NCBI RefSeq assembly: GCF_000425105.1
Contig: NZ_AULD01000005.1
Span: 124,001-188,000, forward strand
Direction of reading: 5' to 3'
Length of the DNA stretch: 64,000 nt
Origin: Agrococcus lahaulensis DSM 17612
GTDB lineage: Bacteria > Actinomycetota > Actinomycetes > Actinomycetales > Microbacteriaceae
This document shows positions 1 to 8,047 of this stretch, one piece after another (the first letter of the stretch is position 1; every line of letters starts with the position of its first letter). The position numbers and the translations under genes were made by a program. The notes beneath the pieces were generated by a model. That model saw only the letters and a list, made by a program, of their open reading frames with translations. It did no database searches and was not told the DNA's origin.

Positions 1-358
1 GGAGGAACGAGAACTGGCCGACGAAGACGAGGCCGAGCACGATGAGCACGCCGCCGAGGATGCGCACGAGCGTGTCGCCGTGCTGCAGCAGGAACGAGCT
101 GACGGCGCCGACGATCGCGTTGCCGAGCACGAACACGAGCGTGAAGCCCGCGATGAAGAGGCCGACGCCGCCGACGAGGCGACCGCGGCCGCGGCCCTGC
201 TCGCCGACGAGCGAGCCGACGAGCCCGAGGTAGCCGGGCACGAGCGGCAGGATGCACGGGCTCGCGAACGAGACGATGCCGGCGAGCAGCGCGATCGGGA
301 CGGAGACGAGCAGCTGGCCGCTCAGCACGGAGCCCGCGGGGTCGAAGGCGGCGATCAC
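1..358 (-). CDS. ccdA: Cytochrome c biogenesis protein CcdA (partial, N-terminal part)
   Basis: Polytopic membrane protein of the DsbD/CcdA family, which carries electrons across the membrane to a periplasm-side thioredoxin used for cytochrome c heme ligation. The visible 119 codons hold hydrophobic segments and the family signature SPCILPLVPGYLGF at about residues 33-46, which includes a conserved reactive Cys. The start is a GTG that overlaps the TGA stop of the upstream TlpA/ResA-like gene (GTGA), so the two are translationally coupled. The C-terminus lies outside the window; in related genomes resB and resC follow, which cannot be checked here. Confidence 0.9.
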   Translation of the reverse strand, partial: MIAAFDPAGSVLSGQLLVSVPIALLAGIVSFASPCILPLVPGYLGLVGSLVGEQGRGRGRLVGGVGLFIAGFTLVFVLGNAIVGAVSSFLLQHGDTLVRILGGVLIVLGLVFVGQFSFL

Positions 359-915
359 CGCTCGAGCTCCTCCCGCAGCAGCGTCGCGAGGATGCTCGTG
401 TCGGAGACGGCGCCCGAGACGCGCGCCGCGACGCGGCCCTCCTTGTCGAGCACGAGCGTCGAGGGCACGGCGTTGGGCGCGACGATGCCGGTGAACGCGA
501 GCTGCGCCTCGGCGCTCTCGTCGTCGAGGATCGACGGGTAGTCGATGCCGAACTGCTCCTCGAACGCGATCGCCTGCGCCGCGCCGTCGCGCGTGTTGAC
601 GCCGAGGAAATCGACCTCGTCGCCGAACTCGGCGTGCAGCTCGGCGAGCACGGGCGCCTCGACGCGGCACGGCGGGCACGCGGCGTACCAGAAGTTCACG
701 AGCGCGACGCCGTCGAGCTCGCTCGAGTGCAGCTCGCCGCCGTCCGCGAGCGGTCCCCCGAACTCGCCCGGCGCCTGCCGCTCCTCGAGCGGCACCTCGG
801 TCACGAAGCCGTCGCCGGCGATGTAGCCGGCGTCGCCGACCTGGCCGGCCACGCCGTCGGCGCTCGAGCAGCCCGCGAGCGCGAGCGCAGCGAGCGCGAA
901 CGCGCCCACGCGCAT
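355..915 (-). CDS. TlpA/ResA-like thiol-disulfide oxidoreductase lipoprotein
   Basis: 186-residue exported thioredoxin-fold protein, probably the reductant for apocytochrome c heme-binding cysteines. A lipoprotein signal with lipobox LAGC lies at residues 13-16, so the mature protein should be anchored on the outer face of the membrane. The active site CPPC lies at residues 80-83 after the typical VNFWYAAC stretch, and AVPSTLVLD supplies the conserved cis-proline region. The ATG at 915 is chosen because it places the signal peptide at the very N-terminus. The stop overlaps the ccdA start, and a histidine phosphatase gene ends 32 bases upstream, a common actinobacterial cytochrome maturation layout. 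Confidence 0.9.
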   Translation of the reverse strand: MRVGAFALAALALAGCSSADGVAGQVGDAGYIAGDGFVTEVPLEERQAPGEFGGPLADGGELHSSELDGVALVNFWYAACPPCRVEAPVLAELHAEFGDEVDFLGVNTRDGAAQAIAFEEQFGIDYPSILDDESAEAQLAFTGIVAPNAVPSTLVLDKEGRVAARVSGAVSDTSILATLLREELER

Positions 916-947
916 CCGCCGCCCGCGACCCCTCGCCGCCGCGCCGC

Positions 948-1589
948 TCACACCGCTCCCGCGTCGACCGCGTCGACGCCCGCGGCCGGCTCGGCGTAGT
1001 CGACCTCGACCATGCGTCCGTCGCGGCGGACGTAGCTCGTGATCGACGAGAGCTGGCAGCGGCGCTTGCGAGGGTCGTGCCAGAGCGGCTTGCCCGCGAG
1101 CGCGAGGTGCGAGATCCAGATGGGCGACTGGTGGCTCACCATCACGATGTCGCCGTCGTCGGCGGACTCGTCGAGCTCGTCCCACGCGTCCTCCATCGCG
1201 GCGATGACGCGCTGCGCGATGGCGGTGTAGGGCTCGCCCCACGAGGGGCGGAAGGGGTTGCGCAGCAGCGGCCACGCGGACGGGTGGCGCAGCGCGCCGC
1301 TCGCCTCGAAGGTCTTCCCCTCGAACTGATTGGTCGGTTCGATGATGCGGTGCTCGGTGCGGATCTCGAGGCTGAAGCGCTCCGCCCACGGCTGCGCCGA
1401 CTGCTGGGCGCGCTCGAGCGGGCTCGCGGCGAGGCGCACGACCGGCCGGTCCGCGAGGTGCTCGGCCGCGAGCTCGGCCATCCGCTCGCCGCGCTCGGAG
1501 AGGCGGTAGCCGGGCAGCCGCCCGTAGAGGATGCGCTCCGGGTTGTGCACCTCGCCATGGCGCACGAGATGGAGGCGACGGGCGGGCAT
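948..1589 (-). CDS. Histidine phosphatase family protein
   Basis: 213-residue phosphoglycerate-mutase-like phosphohydrolase. The catalytic motif LVRHGE lies at residues 8-13, and the second catalytic histidine is probably in VMVSHQSPI in the C-terminal half. The ATG at 1589 gives the expected length. The gene is the first visible member of the minus-strand run leading into the TlpA/ResA and CcdA genes. This association is frequent in Actinobacteria, but the substrate is unknown. It is not a clear glycolytic phosphoglycerate mutase. Confidence 0.85.
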   Translation of the reverse strand: MPARRLHLVRHGEVHNPERILYGRLPGYRLSERGERMAELAAEHLADRPVVRLAASPLERAQQSAQPWAERFSLEIRTEHRIIEPTNQFEGKTFEASGALRHPSAWPLLRNPFRPSWGEPYTAIAQRVIAAMEDAWDELDESADDGDIVMVSHQSPIWISHLALAGKPLWHDPRKRRCQLSSITSYVRRDGRMVEVDYAEPAAGVDAVDAGAV

Positions 1590-1659
1590 GACCTCAATCG
1601 TACTTGCGGAGTCTATGCGCGGCGGAGGTGAGGGCGAGCAGCCGCCGTAGGCTCCCGGC

Positions 1660-2370
1660 ATGCGGGTGAAGGCGTGCGTGAACGGCCCGCGGCTGCCGCT
1701 CGAGCACCCGCGGCTCGCGGCCGATCCGGCGGTCGTCGCGGCGGAGGCGCGCGAGGCGGTCGACGCGGGCGCGTTCGCGGTGCACGTGCACCCGAAGGAT
1801 CCGACGGGGCGCGACAGCCTCGCGCCGGCCGACGTCGCGCGCTTCCTGCGCGCCGTGCGGGGCGCGGTCGACGTGCCGGTGGGCGTCACGACCGGTGCGT
1901 GGACGGGCGATGCGGCGGCTCGGCTCGCCGCGATCGAGGGCTGGAGGGACCTGCCCGACTTCGCCTCGGTCAACGCGCACGAGGGCGGCGCGGAAGCGGT
2001 CGCCGAGGCGCTGCTCGAGCGCGGCGTGAGCGTCGAGGCCGGCATCTGGCACCGCGAGGGGCTCGAGCGGTGGCTGCGCTGGTCGCGCCGCGGCGAGAGC
2101 GACCGCGTGCTCGTCGAGATCCAGGACATCGCGGGTGCCGCCGAGGTCGAGTCGCTCGCGCGGGCGCTCGTCGAGGGCGCGCGCGCCGCGGAGCCCGACG
2201 TCCCCGTGCTCCTGCACGGCGAGGAGCGCTCGACGTGGCACGCCATCCGCCTCGCCGCCGCGTGGGGCGTCCCGACCCGCGCCGGCCTCGAGGATTCGCT
2301 CGCCCTGCCCGACGGCTCGATCGCGCCCGGCAACGCCGCGCTCGTGCGCGCGGCGCTCGCGCACGGCTGA
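1660..2370 (+). CDS. 3-keto-5-aminohexanoate cleavage (BKACE/DUF849) family protein
   Basis: 236-residue TIM-barrel protein of the beta-keto acid cleavage enzyme family, which joins a beta-keto acid and acetyl-CoA to give acetoacetate and a new acyl-CoA. The N-terminal signature ACVNGPRL and the metal-binding AVHVHPKDP are visible, as are the strand SVNAHEGGA and the late AGLEDSL motif. It is shorter than the roughly 270-300 residues usual for the family, as in many actinobacterial paralogues. No lysine-fermentation partner genes are nearby, so the physiological substrate cannot be assigned. It starts at ATG 1660, divergent from the histidine phosphatase. Confidence 0.8.
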   Translation: MRVKACVNGPRLPLEHPRLAADPAVVAAEAREAVDAGAFAVHVHPKDPTGRDSLAPADVARFLRAVRGAVDVPVGVTTGAWTGDAAARLAAIEGWRDLPDFASVNAHEGGAEAVAEALLERGVSVEAGIWHREGLERWLRWSRRGESDRVLVEIQDIAGAAEVESLARALVEGARAAEPDVPVLLHGEERSTWHAIRLAAAWGVPTRAGLEDSLALPDGSIAPGNAALVRAALAHG

Positions 2371-2395
2371 GGCGCGAGCACGACAGGATGGAGGG

Positions 2396-2677
2396 GTGCC
2401 CCTCCTCGTGCCCCTCGTCGCCGCGCTGCTCGTCGCAGCCGGCGCCGCCATGCTGTGGGTGTGGGCCGGCTCGATCGCGCACCGCGCGCACGGCGGCACG
2501 GTCGCGCTCGTCGTGGTCGCGCTCGCGGGCGCGGGAGTCTGGCTGCTCGTCGCCTCGGACGGGACGGATGCGTCGGTGCCGGCCGCGGCGGGCTGGGTCG
2601 CGCTCGGCGCGTCGGCCGTCGCACTCGTCGCCGGCTGGGTCGCGATCGCGCGGTGGGCGCCGGAGCGCCGAAGGTAG
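2396..2677 (+). CDS. Small integral membrane protein, unknown function
   Basis: 93-residue hydrophobic protein with about three membrane segments (residues 2-22, 29-50 and 60-82) and an RRR tail. The GTG at 2396 follows a purine-rich GGATGGAGG. No motif is recognised. The gene lies between the BKACE gene and aspS, ending 10 bases before the aspS start, so it is probably cotranscribed with aspS. The composition and GC-rich third positions fit a real gene. Confidence 0.65.
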   Translation: MPLLVPLVAALLVAAGAAMLWVWAGSIAHRAHGGTVALVVVALAGAGVWLLVASDGTDASVPAAAGWVALGASAVALVAGWVAIARWAPERRR

Positions 2678-2687
2678 GATCGAGCGC

Positions 2688-4010
2688 GTGACTCAGCCGA
2701 CCTCGCTCCCCCGCACGCTCATCGCCGACCTCGCGTCGCTGCCGGACGGGCCGGTGAAGGTGCAGGGCTGGGTCGAGACGGTGCGCGACCAGAAGCGCGT
2801 GCAGTTCGTCATCCTGCGCGACGAGTCGGGAGCCGCCCAGCTCGTCAACCCGGTCAACGACGACACGGCCGAGACCGCCGCGACGATCTCCGCGCTCATG
2901 CACGGCTCGTTCATCACCGTGACGGGCGACCTCAAGGCCGACGAGCGCGTCAAGCTCGGCGGGCTCGAGGTGAAGGTCGGCTCGCTCGTGGTCGAGTCGG
3001 TCGCGAAGGATTCGCCGATCGCCGACGACTCGTCGATCGACAAGCGCCTCGACTGGCGCTTCCTCGACCTGCGCCGCCCGGAGGCGCAGCTGATCTTCCG
3101 CGTGCAGACGACGATCGAGCACGCGATGCGCCAGCACTGGATCGACGAGGGCTTCATCGAGCTGCACACGCCGAAGCTCATGGCCACCGCCTCCGAGTCG
3201 CGCGCCGAGCTCTTCGAGGTGCCCTACTTCGAGACCACCGCCTACCTCGCGCAGTCGCCGCAGCTCTTCAAGCAGATGGCGCAGTCGGCCGGCTTCGGCA
3301 AGATCTTCGAGATCGGCCCGGCCTTCCGCGCCGACCCCTCGTTCACCAGCCGCCACGCGACGGAGTTCACGTCGATCGACTCCGAGATCTCCTGGATCGA
3401 CTCGCACGAGGACGTGATGCAGCTGCACGAGCAGCTGCTCGCGAAGGCGGTCGCCGCGGTCGTCGAGCGGCACGGCGCCGAGATCGAGGAGCGCTTCGGC
3501 ATCACGCTCGAGGTCCCGACGCTGCCCTTCCCGCGCATCCCCCACGCCGAGGTGAAGGCGATCGTCGAGGGTCGCGGCCACACGATCGAGCGCGCCGACG
3601 GCGACCTCGACCCCGAGGCGGAGCGCCAGATCTCGGCGCACATCAAGGAGACGATGGGCCACGACTTCGTGTTCGTGACCGAGTACCCCTCCGGCGTGCG
3701 GCCGTTCTACCACCTGCGCCCCGAGGGCCGCGGCGACGTGACGAACTCGTACGACCTCATCTACAACGGCGTCGAGATCTCCACGGGCGCGCAGCGCGAG
3801 CACCGCATCGACGTGCTCGAGGCGCAGATCGCCGAGAAGGGCATGGATGCGTCGGAGCTCGAGGAGTACCTCGACTTCTTCCGCTACGGCGTGCCCCCGC
3901 ACGGCGGCTTCGGCATGGGCCTCGCCCGCGTCGTCATGCTCATGCTGGGCCTGGGCTCGATCCGCGAGACGACGTACCTCTTCCGCGGCCCGACGCGCTT
4001 GAAGCCGTAG
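2688..4010 (+). CDS. aspS: Aspartyl-tRNA synthetase, archaeal/eukaryal-type (possibly non-discriminating)
   Basis: 440-residue class II tRNA synthetase charging tRNA-Asp and perhaps tRNA-Asn. An N-terminal OB-fold anticodon domain (about residues 18-110, VKVQGWVETVRDQ) is followed by the class II core with motif 2 (IGPAFRADPSF) and motif 3 (GGFGMGLARVVM, about 406-417). It lacks the roughly 120-residue GAD insertion of the standard bacterial enzyme of about 590 residues, which marks it as the archaeal/eukaryal type often annotated aspartate--tRNA(Asn) ligase. GTG start at 2688. If non-discriminating, it would need GatCAB, which is not in this window. Confidence 0.93.
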   Translation: MTQPTSLPRTLIADLASLPDGPVKVQGWVETVRDQKRVQFVILRDESGAAQLVNPVNDDTAETAATISALMHGSFITVTGDLKADERVKLGGLEVKVGSLVVESVAKDSPIADDSSIDKRLDWRFLDLRRPEAQLIFRVQTTIEHAMRQHWIDEGFIELHTPKLMATASESRAELFEVPYFETTAYLAQSPQLFKQMAQSAGFGKIFEIGPAFRADPSFTSRHATEFTSIDSEISWIDSHEDVMQLHEQLLAKAVAAVVERHGAEIEERFGITLEVPTLPFPRIPHAEVKAIVEGRGHTIERADGDLDPEAERQISAHIKETMGHDFVFVTEYPSGVRPFYHLRPEGRGDVTNSYDLIYNGVEISTGAQREHRIDVLEAQIAEKGMDASELEEYLDFFRYGVPPHGGFGMGLARVVMLMLGLGSIRETTYLFRGPTRLKP

Positions 4011-4018
4011 CGCCTCCA

Positions 4019-4171
4019 CTCGTCGAATAGCGCGCACTCACCCGCTCGTCGAGTAGCGCGCGCAGCGCGTCACCCGCTCGTCGAGTAGCGCGCACCCACC
4101 CGCTCGTCGAGCAGCGCGCGCAGCGCGTCCACCCGCTCGTCGAGTAGCGCGCGCAGCGCGCGTATCGAGAC
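4019..4171. repeat. Dispersed palindromic repeat locus A1 (five units)
   Basis: Five near-identical units beginning CTCGTCGAGTAGCGCGC start at 4019, 4045, 4077, 4103 and 4136, with alternating spacings of about 26 and 32-33 bases. The last ends in GCGTATCGAGAC. The array lies between the convergent 3' ends of aspS and the glutaredoxin-like gene. It belongs to the family also seen at 19717, 24338, 29130 and 32938, whose core is GTCTCGATACGC, a variable GC hairpin, then GCTACTCGAC. Confidence 0.85.
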
Positions 4172-4186
4172 GAACCAGCGAGAGCG

Positions 4187-4438
4187 TCAGGCGCCGAGCC
4201 GCGTCCGGATCCGATCGGCCAGCTTCGCCTCGTCGACCCGCCACGCGGAGTGCTGGCGGCCGTCGATGAGCACGACCGGGATGTCGTCGCTGTAGCGCTC
4301 CGCGAGCGCCGCGTCGTCGAGGATCGACAGCTCCGTGAGCGTCACCTCATCGAAACCGGCGACGACGCGCTCGACGATCGGCCGCGCGTCATCGCAGAGG
4401 TGGCAGCCGGGCTTCGTGATGAGCGTGATCTCGACCAT
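4187..4438 (-). CDS. Glutaredoxin family protein
   Basis: 83-residue thioredoxin-fold protein. The redox motif CHLC lies at residues 12-15 after the strand ITLITKPG, and IPVVLIDG carries the cis-proline. The length and motif match the small glutaredoxin-like (DUF836) family of Actinobacteria, presumed cytosolic thiol oxidoreductases. ATG start at 4438. Its 3' end abuts the repeat array at 4019-4171. Confidence 0.85.
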   Translation of the reverse strand: MVEITLITKPGCHLCDDARPIVERVVAGFDEVTLTELSILDDAALAERYSDDIPVVLIDGRQHSAWRVDEAKLADRIRTRLGA

Positions 4439-4470
4439 CGCTCCAGCCTAGACACCGGCCAGACAAGCAG

Positions 4471-4503
4471 AGGCCGGGAGCCTGCGAGTGCAGGTCCCGG
4501 CCT
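4471..4503 (-). terminator. Intrinsic terminator after bS22 gene
   Basis: AGGCCGGGA at 4471-4479 pairs with TCCCGGCCT at 4495-4503, and CCTGC with GCAGG inside, closing a GAGT loop with one bulged base at 4480. It lies 14 bases beyond the stop of the bS22 gene on the minus strand, followed by a modestly T-rich stretch. Confidence 0.75.
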
Positions 4504-4516
4504 TGGCTGCAACCGA

Positions 4517-4615
4517 CTACTTGCGGTTGCGACGCTGGTGGCGCGTCTTGCGAAGCAGCTTGCGGTGCTTCTTCTTCGCCATGCGCTTGCGGCGCTTCTT
4601 GACGACAGAACCCAT
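4517..4615 (-). CDS. Small ribosomal protein bS22 (AURKAIP1/COX24-domain peptide)
   Basis: 32-residue, extremely basic peptide starting MGSVVKKRRKRM and continuing with KKKHRKLLRKTR. This closely matches bS22 described on the mycobacterial ribosome and the AURKAIP1/COX24 domain. It is encoded alone, with purines GAGGAACCTCT just upstream of the ATG and a strong terminator downstream. At 99 bases it is easily missed by gene finders. Assignment rests on the sequence pattern and length. Confidence 0.88.
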   Translation of the reverse strand: MGSVVKKRRKRMAKKKHRKLLRKTRHQRRNRK

Positions 4616-4729
4616 AGAGGTTCCTCACTTCCGAATCGGGATTGCTCGCTGACGCTGCGCAGCCTCGAGGCCCGCGCAGGGAAAACGCTCGGGACATCCT
4701 ACCGGAATCGGCGCGGACGCCGCTGGGGG

Positions 4730-5410
4730 TCAGTCCAGTCGGGCGTCGTCGGCGTCGCGCGCGGGGCGCTCGGGGTCGTCGCCGCGCTGCTGCTCGCGGC
4801 CGCGCAGCTTGCCCTTCGCCTCGTCGAAGCGCTGCGCGTTGCGGGCAGACAGCTCCTGCAGCCGCTCCTGCACCTCGTGGATGCGGTCCCGGGCCTCCTG
4901 CATGCGCTCCTGCACGTCGTGCACCCGGTCAGCCGCCCGGCGACCGATCGATGCGCCGACCGGCGCGGGATGCTCCACGGTCTCGGAGACGCGCGCGAGC
5001 GCCTGCTCCGCCGCGACGCGCGCCTGCTCGGCGGCCTGCCGCGCCTGGTCGGCCGCGGCGCGCAGCGGCGCCTGCACGTTGACGCCCGCCCACGCGGCGA
5101 AGGCGGCCGCGCCGAGCGATGCCTCCTCCTGCTCCCCCTCGGCGAAGATGAAGGGCATGAGCCAGTCGTCGATCTCGTCGAAGGGCGCGAGGACGATGGC
5201 GTAGTGGCGGTGCTGGCCGTCCTCGCGCACTGTCACGAGGCCCGCGTCGCGCAGCGTGCGGAGGTGCTTCGACACCGTCGGCTGCGGCACGCCCAGGGCC
5301 TCGACGATCTGGCTGACCGAGGCGTCTCCGGTCGTCGCGCGGCGCTCGAGGAGCACCCCGAGGATGTCGCGGCGCGTGCTGTCCGCGATCACGCTGAAGA
5401 TGTCGGCCAT
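4730..5410 (-). CDS. ArsR-type winged-helix transcriptional regulator with coiled-coil tail
   Basis: 226-residue protein. Residues 1-75 form an ArsR-like winged helix (FSVIADSTRRDILGVL, then VPQPTVSKHLRTLRDAGLV with the recognition helix). The metal-binding CxC of ArsR metal sensors is absent. Residues about 115-215 are long A/E/R/Q-rich helices, including HDVQERMQEARDRIHEVQERLQEL, predicted to form a coiled coil. ATG at 5410 is preferred over an upstream in-frame ATG because it begins at the domain. It is divergent from trkH, with 129 bases between, which could hold a shared control region. Confidence 0.8.
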   Translation of the reverse strand: MADIFSVIADSTRRDILGVLLERRATTGDASVSQIVEALGVPQPTVSKHLRTLRDAGLVTVREDGQHRHYAIVLAPFDEIDDWLMPFIFAEGEQEEASLGAAAFAAWAGVNVQAPLRAAADQARQAAEQARVAAEQALARVSETVEHPAPVGASIGRRAADRVHDVQERMQEARDRIHEVQERLQELSARNAQRFDEAKGKLRGREQQRGDDPERPARDADDARLD

Positions 5411-5539
5411 GCGCAAAGCATGCCAGCGTCGAGGCGGGGGCGACAAACCGCGGACGGCGCGTGACGGCGCTCGCGAGGACTACGCTTGCCCCGTCCTGCG
5501 CCGCCCGACGGCGCTCCGGTTCCGCGAAGGGCACAGCAC

Positions 5540-6970
5540 GTGGCGCAGCTGCGGTCGTCGAGCGATGCGACGCTGCTCGAGCGATCGCGCGACGCCGTCG
5601 AGCACTTCGCCGCCGCCTACCCCGCTCGCTTCGCGATCGTCGTGTTCGCGGCGCTCAACCTCGTCTTCGCCGTGCTGCTCGCGACGCCGTGGGCGACGGC
5701 CGGCGACGGCACGACCGGTGCCGTGGATGCGTTCTTCCAGGCCGTGAGCGTCGTGTGCGTCACGGGGCTCACGGTCGTCGACATGGCGACCCACTGGAGC
5801 CCGTTCGGCAACGCGGTCGTGATGATCGGCGTCGAGGTCGGCGGCATCGGCGTGCTGACGCTCGCGTCGATCCTCGGCATGACCGTCGCGCGGCGGCTCG
5901 GGCTGCGGCAGCGCCTCATGGCCGCGAGCGACTCCAATCCCTCGCGCGTGCGGCGCGGCGTCGTGCAGGAGCAGCAGGCCATCCGCCTCGGGGAGGTCGG
6001 CTCGCTGCTGCGGATCGTCGCGCTCTCGGTGCTCGCCTTCGAGGCCGTGCTGATCGTGCTGCTGCTGCCGCGCCTGCTCCTCGAGGGCAAGGATCTCCTC
6101 ACCGCGCTCTACGAGGCGACCTACTGGTCGATCATGGCCTTCACCAACTCGGGCTTCGTGCCGACTGTCGAGGGGCTCGAGCCCTTCGCGACCGACCCGT
6201 GGTTCCTCGGCGTGCTCATGCTCGGCGTCTTCATCGGCTCGCTCGGCTTCCCCGTCTACTTCGTCATCCTCCGGCACCTCGGCAAGCCGCGGCAGTGGTC
6301 GCTCCACGTCAAGCTCACGATCACCGTCTCGCTGCTGCTCTTCCTCCTCGGGGGGCTCGCGTTCCTCGTGCTCGAGTGGGGCAACGCCGACTCGTGGGGC
6401 ACCGACGACTTCGGCCAGCAGCTGCTGCACGCCTTCTTCCTCTCGGCGATGGCGCGCTCGGGCGGCTTCGCGGTCGACGACCTCGGGCTGCTGCACAACT
6501 CGAGCCTGCTCGTCACCGACATGCTCATGTTCGTCGGCGGCGGCTCCGCTTCCACGGCCGGCGGCATCAAGGTGACGACGCTCGCGATCCTCTTCCTCGC
6601 GGCGATCGCCGAGGCCCGCGGCCGCAAGTCGATGGAGGCGTTCGGCCGCCGCATCCCCTCCGACGTCCTGCGCCTTGCCGTCTCGGTCACGCTGTGGAGC
6701 GCGACGATCGTCGCGGGCGTGACGATCGTGCTGCTCGAGATCACCGGCGCGCCGCTGTCGTTCGTGCTCTTCGACGTCATCAGCGCGTTCGCGACCGTCG
6801 GCCTCTCGACCGGCTTCACGCACGCGGGTCTCGAGGACCCGGCCAAGATCATCCTCGCGCTGACGATGTTCGTCGGCCGCATCGGTAGTGTGACGCTCGC
6901 CGCGGCGCTCGCCGCGAGCCAGCGGACGCAGCTGTTCACGCGTCCCGAGGAGAGGCCGATCGTTGGTTGA
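5540..6970 (+). CDS. trkH: Trk-type potassium uptake channel subunit TrkH
   Basis: 476-residue polytopic potassium transporter subunit of the TrkH/KtrB superfamily. It has the repeated pore-loop pattern; glycine-containing selectivity-loop segments are visible (VSVVCVTGLTVVD, AFTNSGFVPT, SARSGGFAV-like, and ATVGLSTGF). The GTG at 5540 is chosen because GAAGGG lies 8 bases upstream; an in-frame TTG at 5486 is possible but would overlap the promoter region. The stop overlaps the start of trkA, so channel and gating ring are made together. Confidence 0.9.
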   Translation: MAQLRSSSDATLLERSRDAVEHFAAAYPARFAIVVFAALNLVFAVLLATPWATAGDGTTGAVDAFFQAVSVVCVTGLTVVDMATHWSPFGNAVVMIGVEVGGIGVLTLASILGMTVARRLGLRQRLMAASDSNPSRVRRGVVQEQQAIRLGEVGSLLRIVALSVLAFEAVLIVLLLPRLLLEGKDLLTALYEATYWSIMAFTNSGFVPTVEGLEPFATDPWFLGVLMLGVFIGSLGFPVYFVILRHLGKPRQWSLHVKLTITVSLLLFLLGGLAFLVLEWGNADSWGTDDFGQQLLHAFFLSAMARSGGFAVDDLGLLHNSSLLVTDMLMFVGGGSASTAGGIKVTTLAILFLAAIAEARGRKSMEAFGRRIPSDVLRLAVSVTLWSATIVAGVTIVLLEITGAPLSFVLFDVISAFATVGLSTGFTHAGLEDPAKIILALTMFVGRIGSVTLAAALAASQRTQLFTRPEERPIVG

Positions 6971-7634
6971 CAGGATCCCCCACGACGCCCCCGTGCTCGT
7001 GATCGGGCTGGGCCGCTTCGGCGCCGCGACGGCGGGGCAGCTCGCCCGCCTCGACCGCGAGGTGCTCGCGATCGACGGCGACATCAACCTCGTGCAGAAG
7101 TGGTCGGAGCGCCTCACCCACACCGTGCAGGCCGACGCCCGCTCGATCGATGCGCTCAAGCAGGTCGGCGCCCAGGACTTCTCGATCGCCGTGTGCGCGG
7201 TCGGCTCGTCGATCGAGGCGTCAGTGCTCATCGTCGCGAACCTCGTCGACCTCGGCGTGCCGCAGATCTGGGCGAAGGCGATCAGCCAGTCGCACGGCAA
7301 GATCCTCAGCCGCATCGGCGCCAACCACGTCATCTACCCCGAGGCGGAGGCCGGCGAGCGCGTCGCGCACCTCGTCTCCGGCCGCATGCTCGACTACATC
7401 CAGTTCGACGACCAGTTCGCGATCGTCAAGATGTACCCGCCGAAGCACATCCGCGGCATCTCGCTCGCCGAGTCGAAGATCCGGTCGAAGTACCACCTCA
7501 CGGTCGTCGGCGTGAAGAGCCCGGGCGGGGAGTTCACCTACGCGACGCCCGAGACCGTCGTCTCGAACCACGACCTCATCATCGTCTCCGGCAATCAGAA
7601 CGACATCGAGCGCTTCGCGGCGCTGAGCGCATGA
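6963..7634 (+). CDS. trkA: Trk potassium uptake regulatory subunit TrkA (RCK protein)
   Basis: 223-residue cytosolic RCK protein gating TrkH. An N-terminal Rossmann NAD-binding domain carries GLGRFG at residues 15-20 and the acidic VLAIDGD end of the second strand; the C-terminal about 80 residues form the TrkA-C domain (RGISLAESKIRSKYHLTVVGV). The TTG start at 6963 overlaps trkH by 8 bases and has GAGGAGAGG upstream. The next gene overlaps its stop (ATGA). Confidence 0.92.
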   Translation: MVDRIPHDAPVLVIGLGRFGAATAGQLARLDREVLAIDGDINLVQKWSERLTHTVQADARSIDALKQVGAQDFSIAVCAVGSSIEASVLIVANLVDLGVPQIWAKAISQSHGKILSRIGANHVIYPEAEAGERVAHLVSGRMLDYIQFDDQFAIVKMYPPKHIRGISLAESKIRSKYHLTVVGVKSPGGEFTYATPETVVSNHDLIIVSGNQNDIERFAALSA

Positions 7635-8041
7635 GCGCCGACGCCGAGCGCACCGCGATCGACGACGGCACGCGCTGCCCGTGCGGCACGGGCCTCACCT
7701 ACGGCGAGTGCTGCGGGCCGATCCACCGCCGCGAGCGCGAGGCCGCGACGGCCGAGCAGCTCATGCGCTCCCGGTTCACGGCGTTCGCGCTCGGTGACGT
7801 CGACTGGCTGCTCGCCTCGTGGCACCCGACGACCCGGCCGCGCTCCCTCGAGCTCGACCCGGGCATCCGCTGGCTCCGGCTCGACATCGTCGGCGCGAGC
7901 GCGGGCGGCCCGTTCGACCGGGAGGGCACCGTCTCGTTCGACGCCCACTGGGTCGCCGACGGCACTCGTGGCGCGATGCGCGAGCTGAGCCGGTTCCGCC
8001 GCGACCAGGGCTGGCAGTACCTCGACGGCCAGCAGCGCTGA
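7631..8041 (+). CDS. YchJ family protein with SEC-C-type zinc motif
   Basis: 136-residue protein with an N-terminal zinc-binding SEC-C-like cluster (RCPCGTGLTYGECC, Cys16, Cys18, Cys27, Cys28) followed by an NTF2-like domain with AEQLMRSRFTAFALGDVDWLLASWHP. Members are called YchJ or UPF0225; function unknown. The ATG overlaps the trkA stop, so it is the third gene of the trk operon, a context that may be only transcriptional convenience. Confidence 0.88.
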   Translation: MSADAERTAIDDGTRCPCGTGLTYGECCGPIHRREREAATAEQLMRSRFTAFALGDVDWLLASWHPTTRPRSLELDPGIRWLRLDIVGASAGGPFDREGTVSFDAHWVADGTRGAMRELSRFRRDQGWQYLDGQQR

Positions 8042-8047
8042 CGCGCC

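Noticed and set aside
948-4037. Very long minus-strand open frame opposite the BKACE and aspS genes
   Set aside because: It is a high-GC shadow: the opposite strand has intact family motifs, and only its last 642 bases are a real gene (histidine phosphatase).
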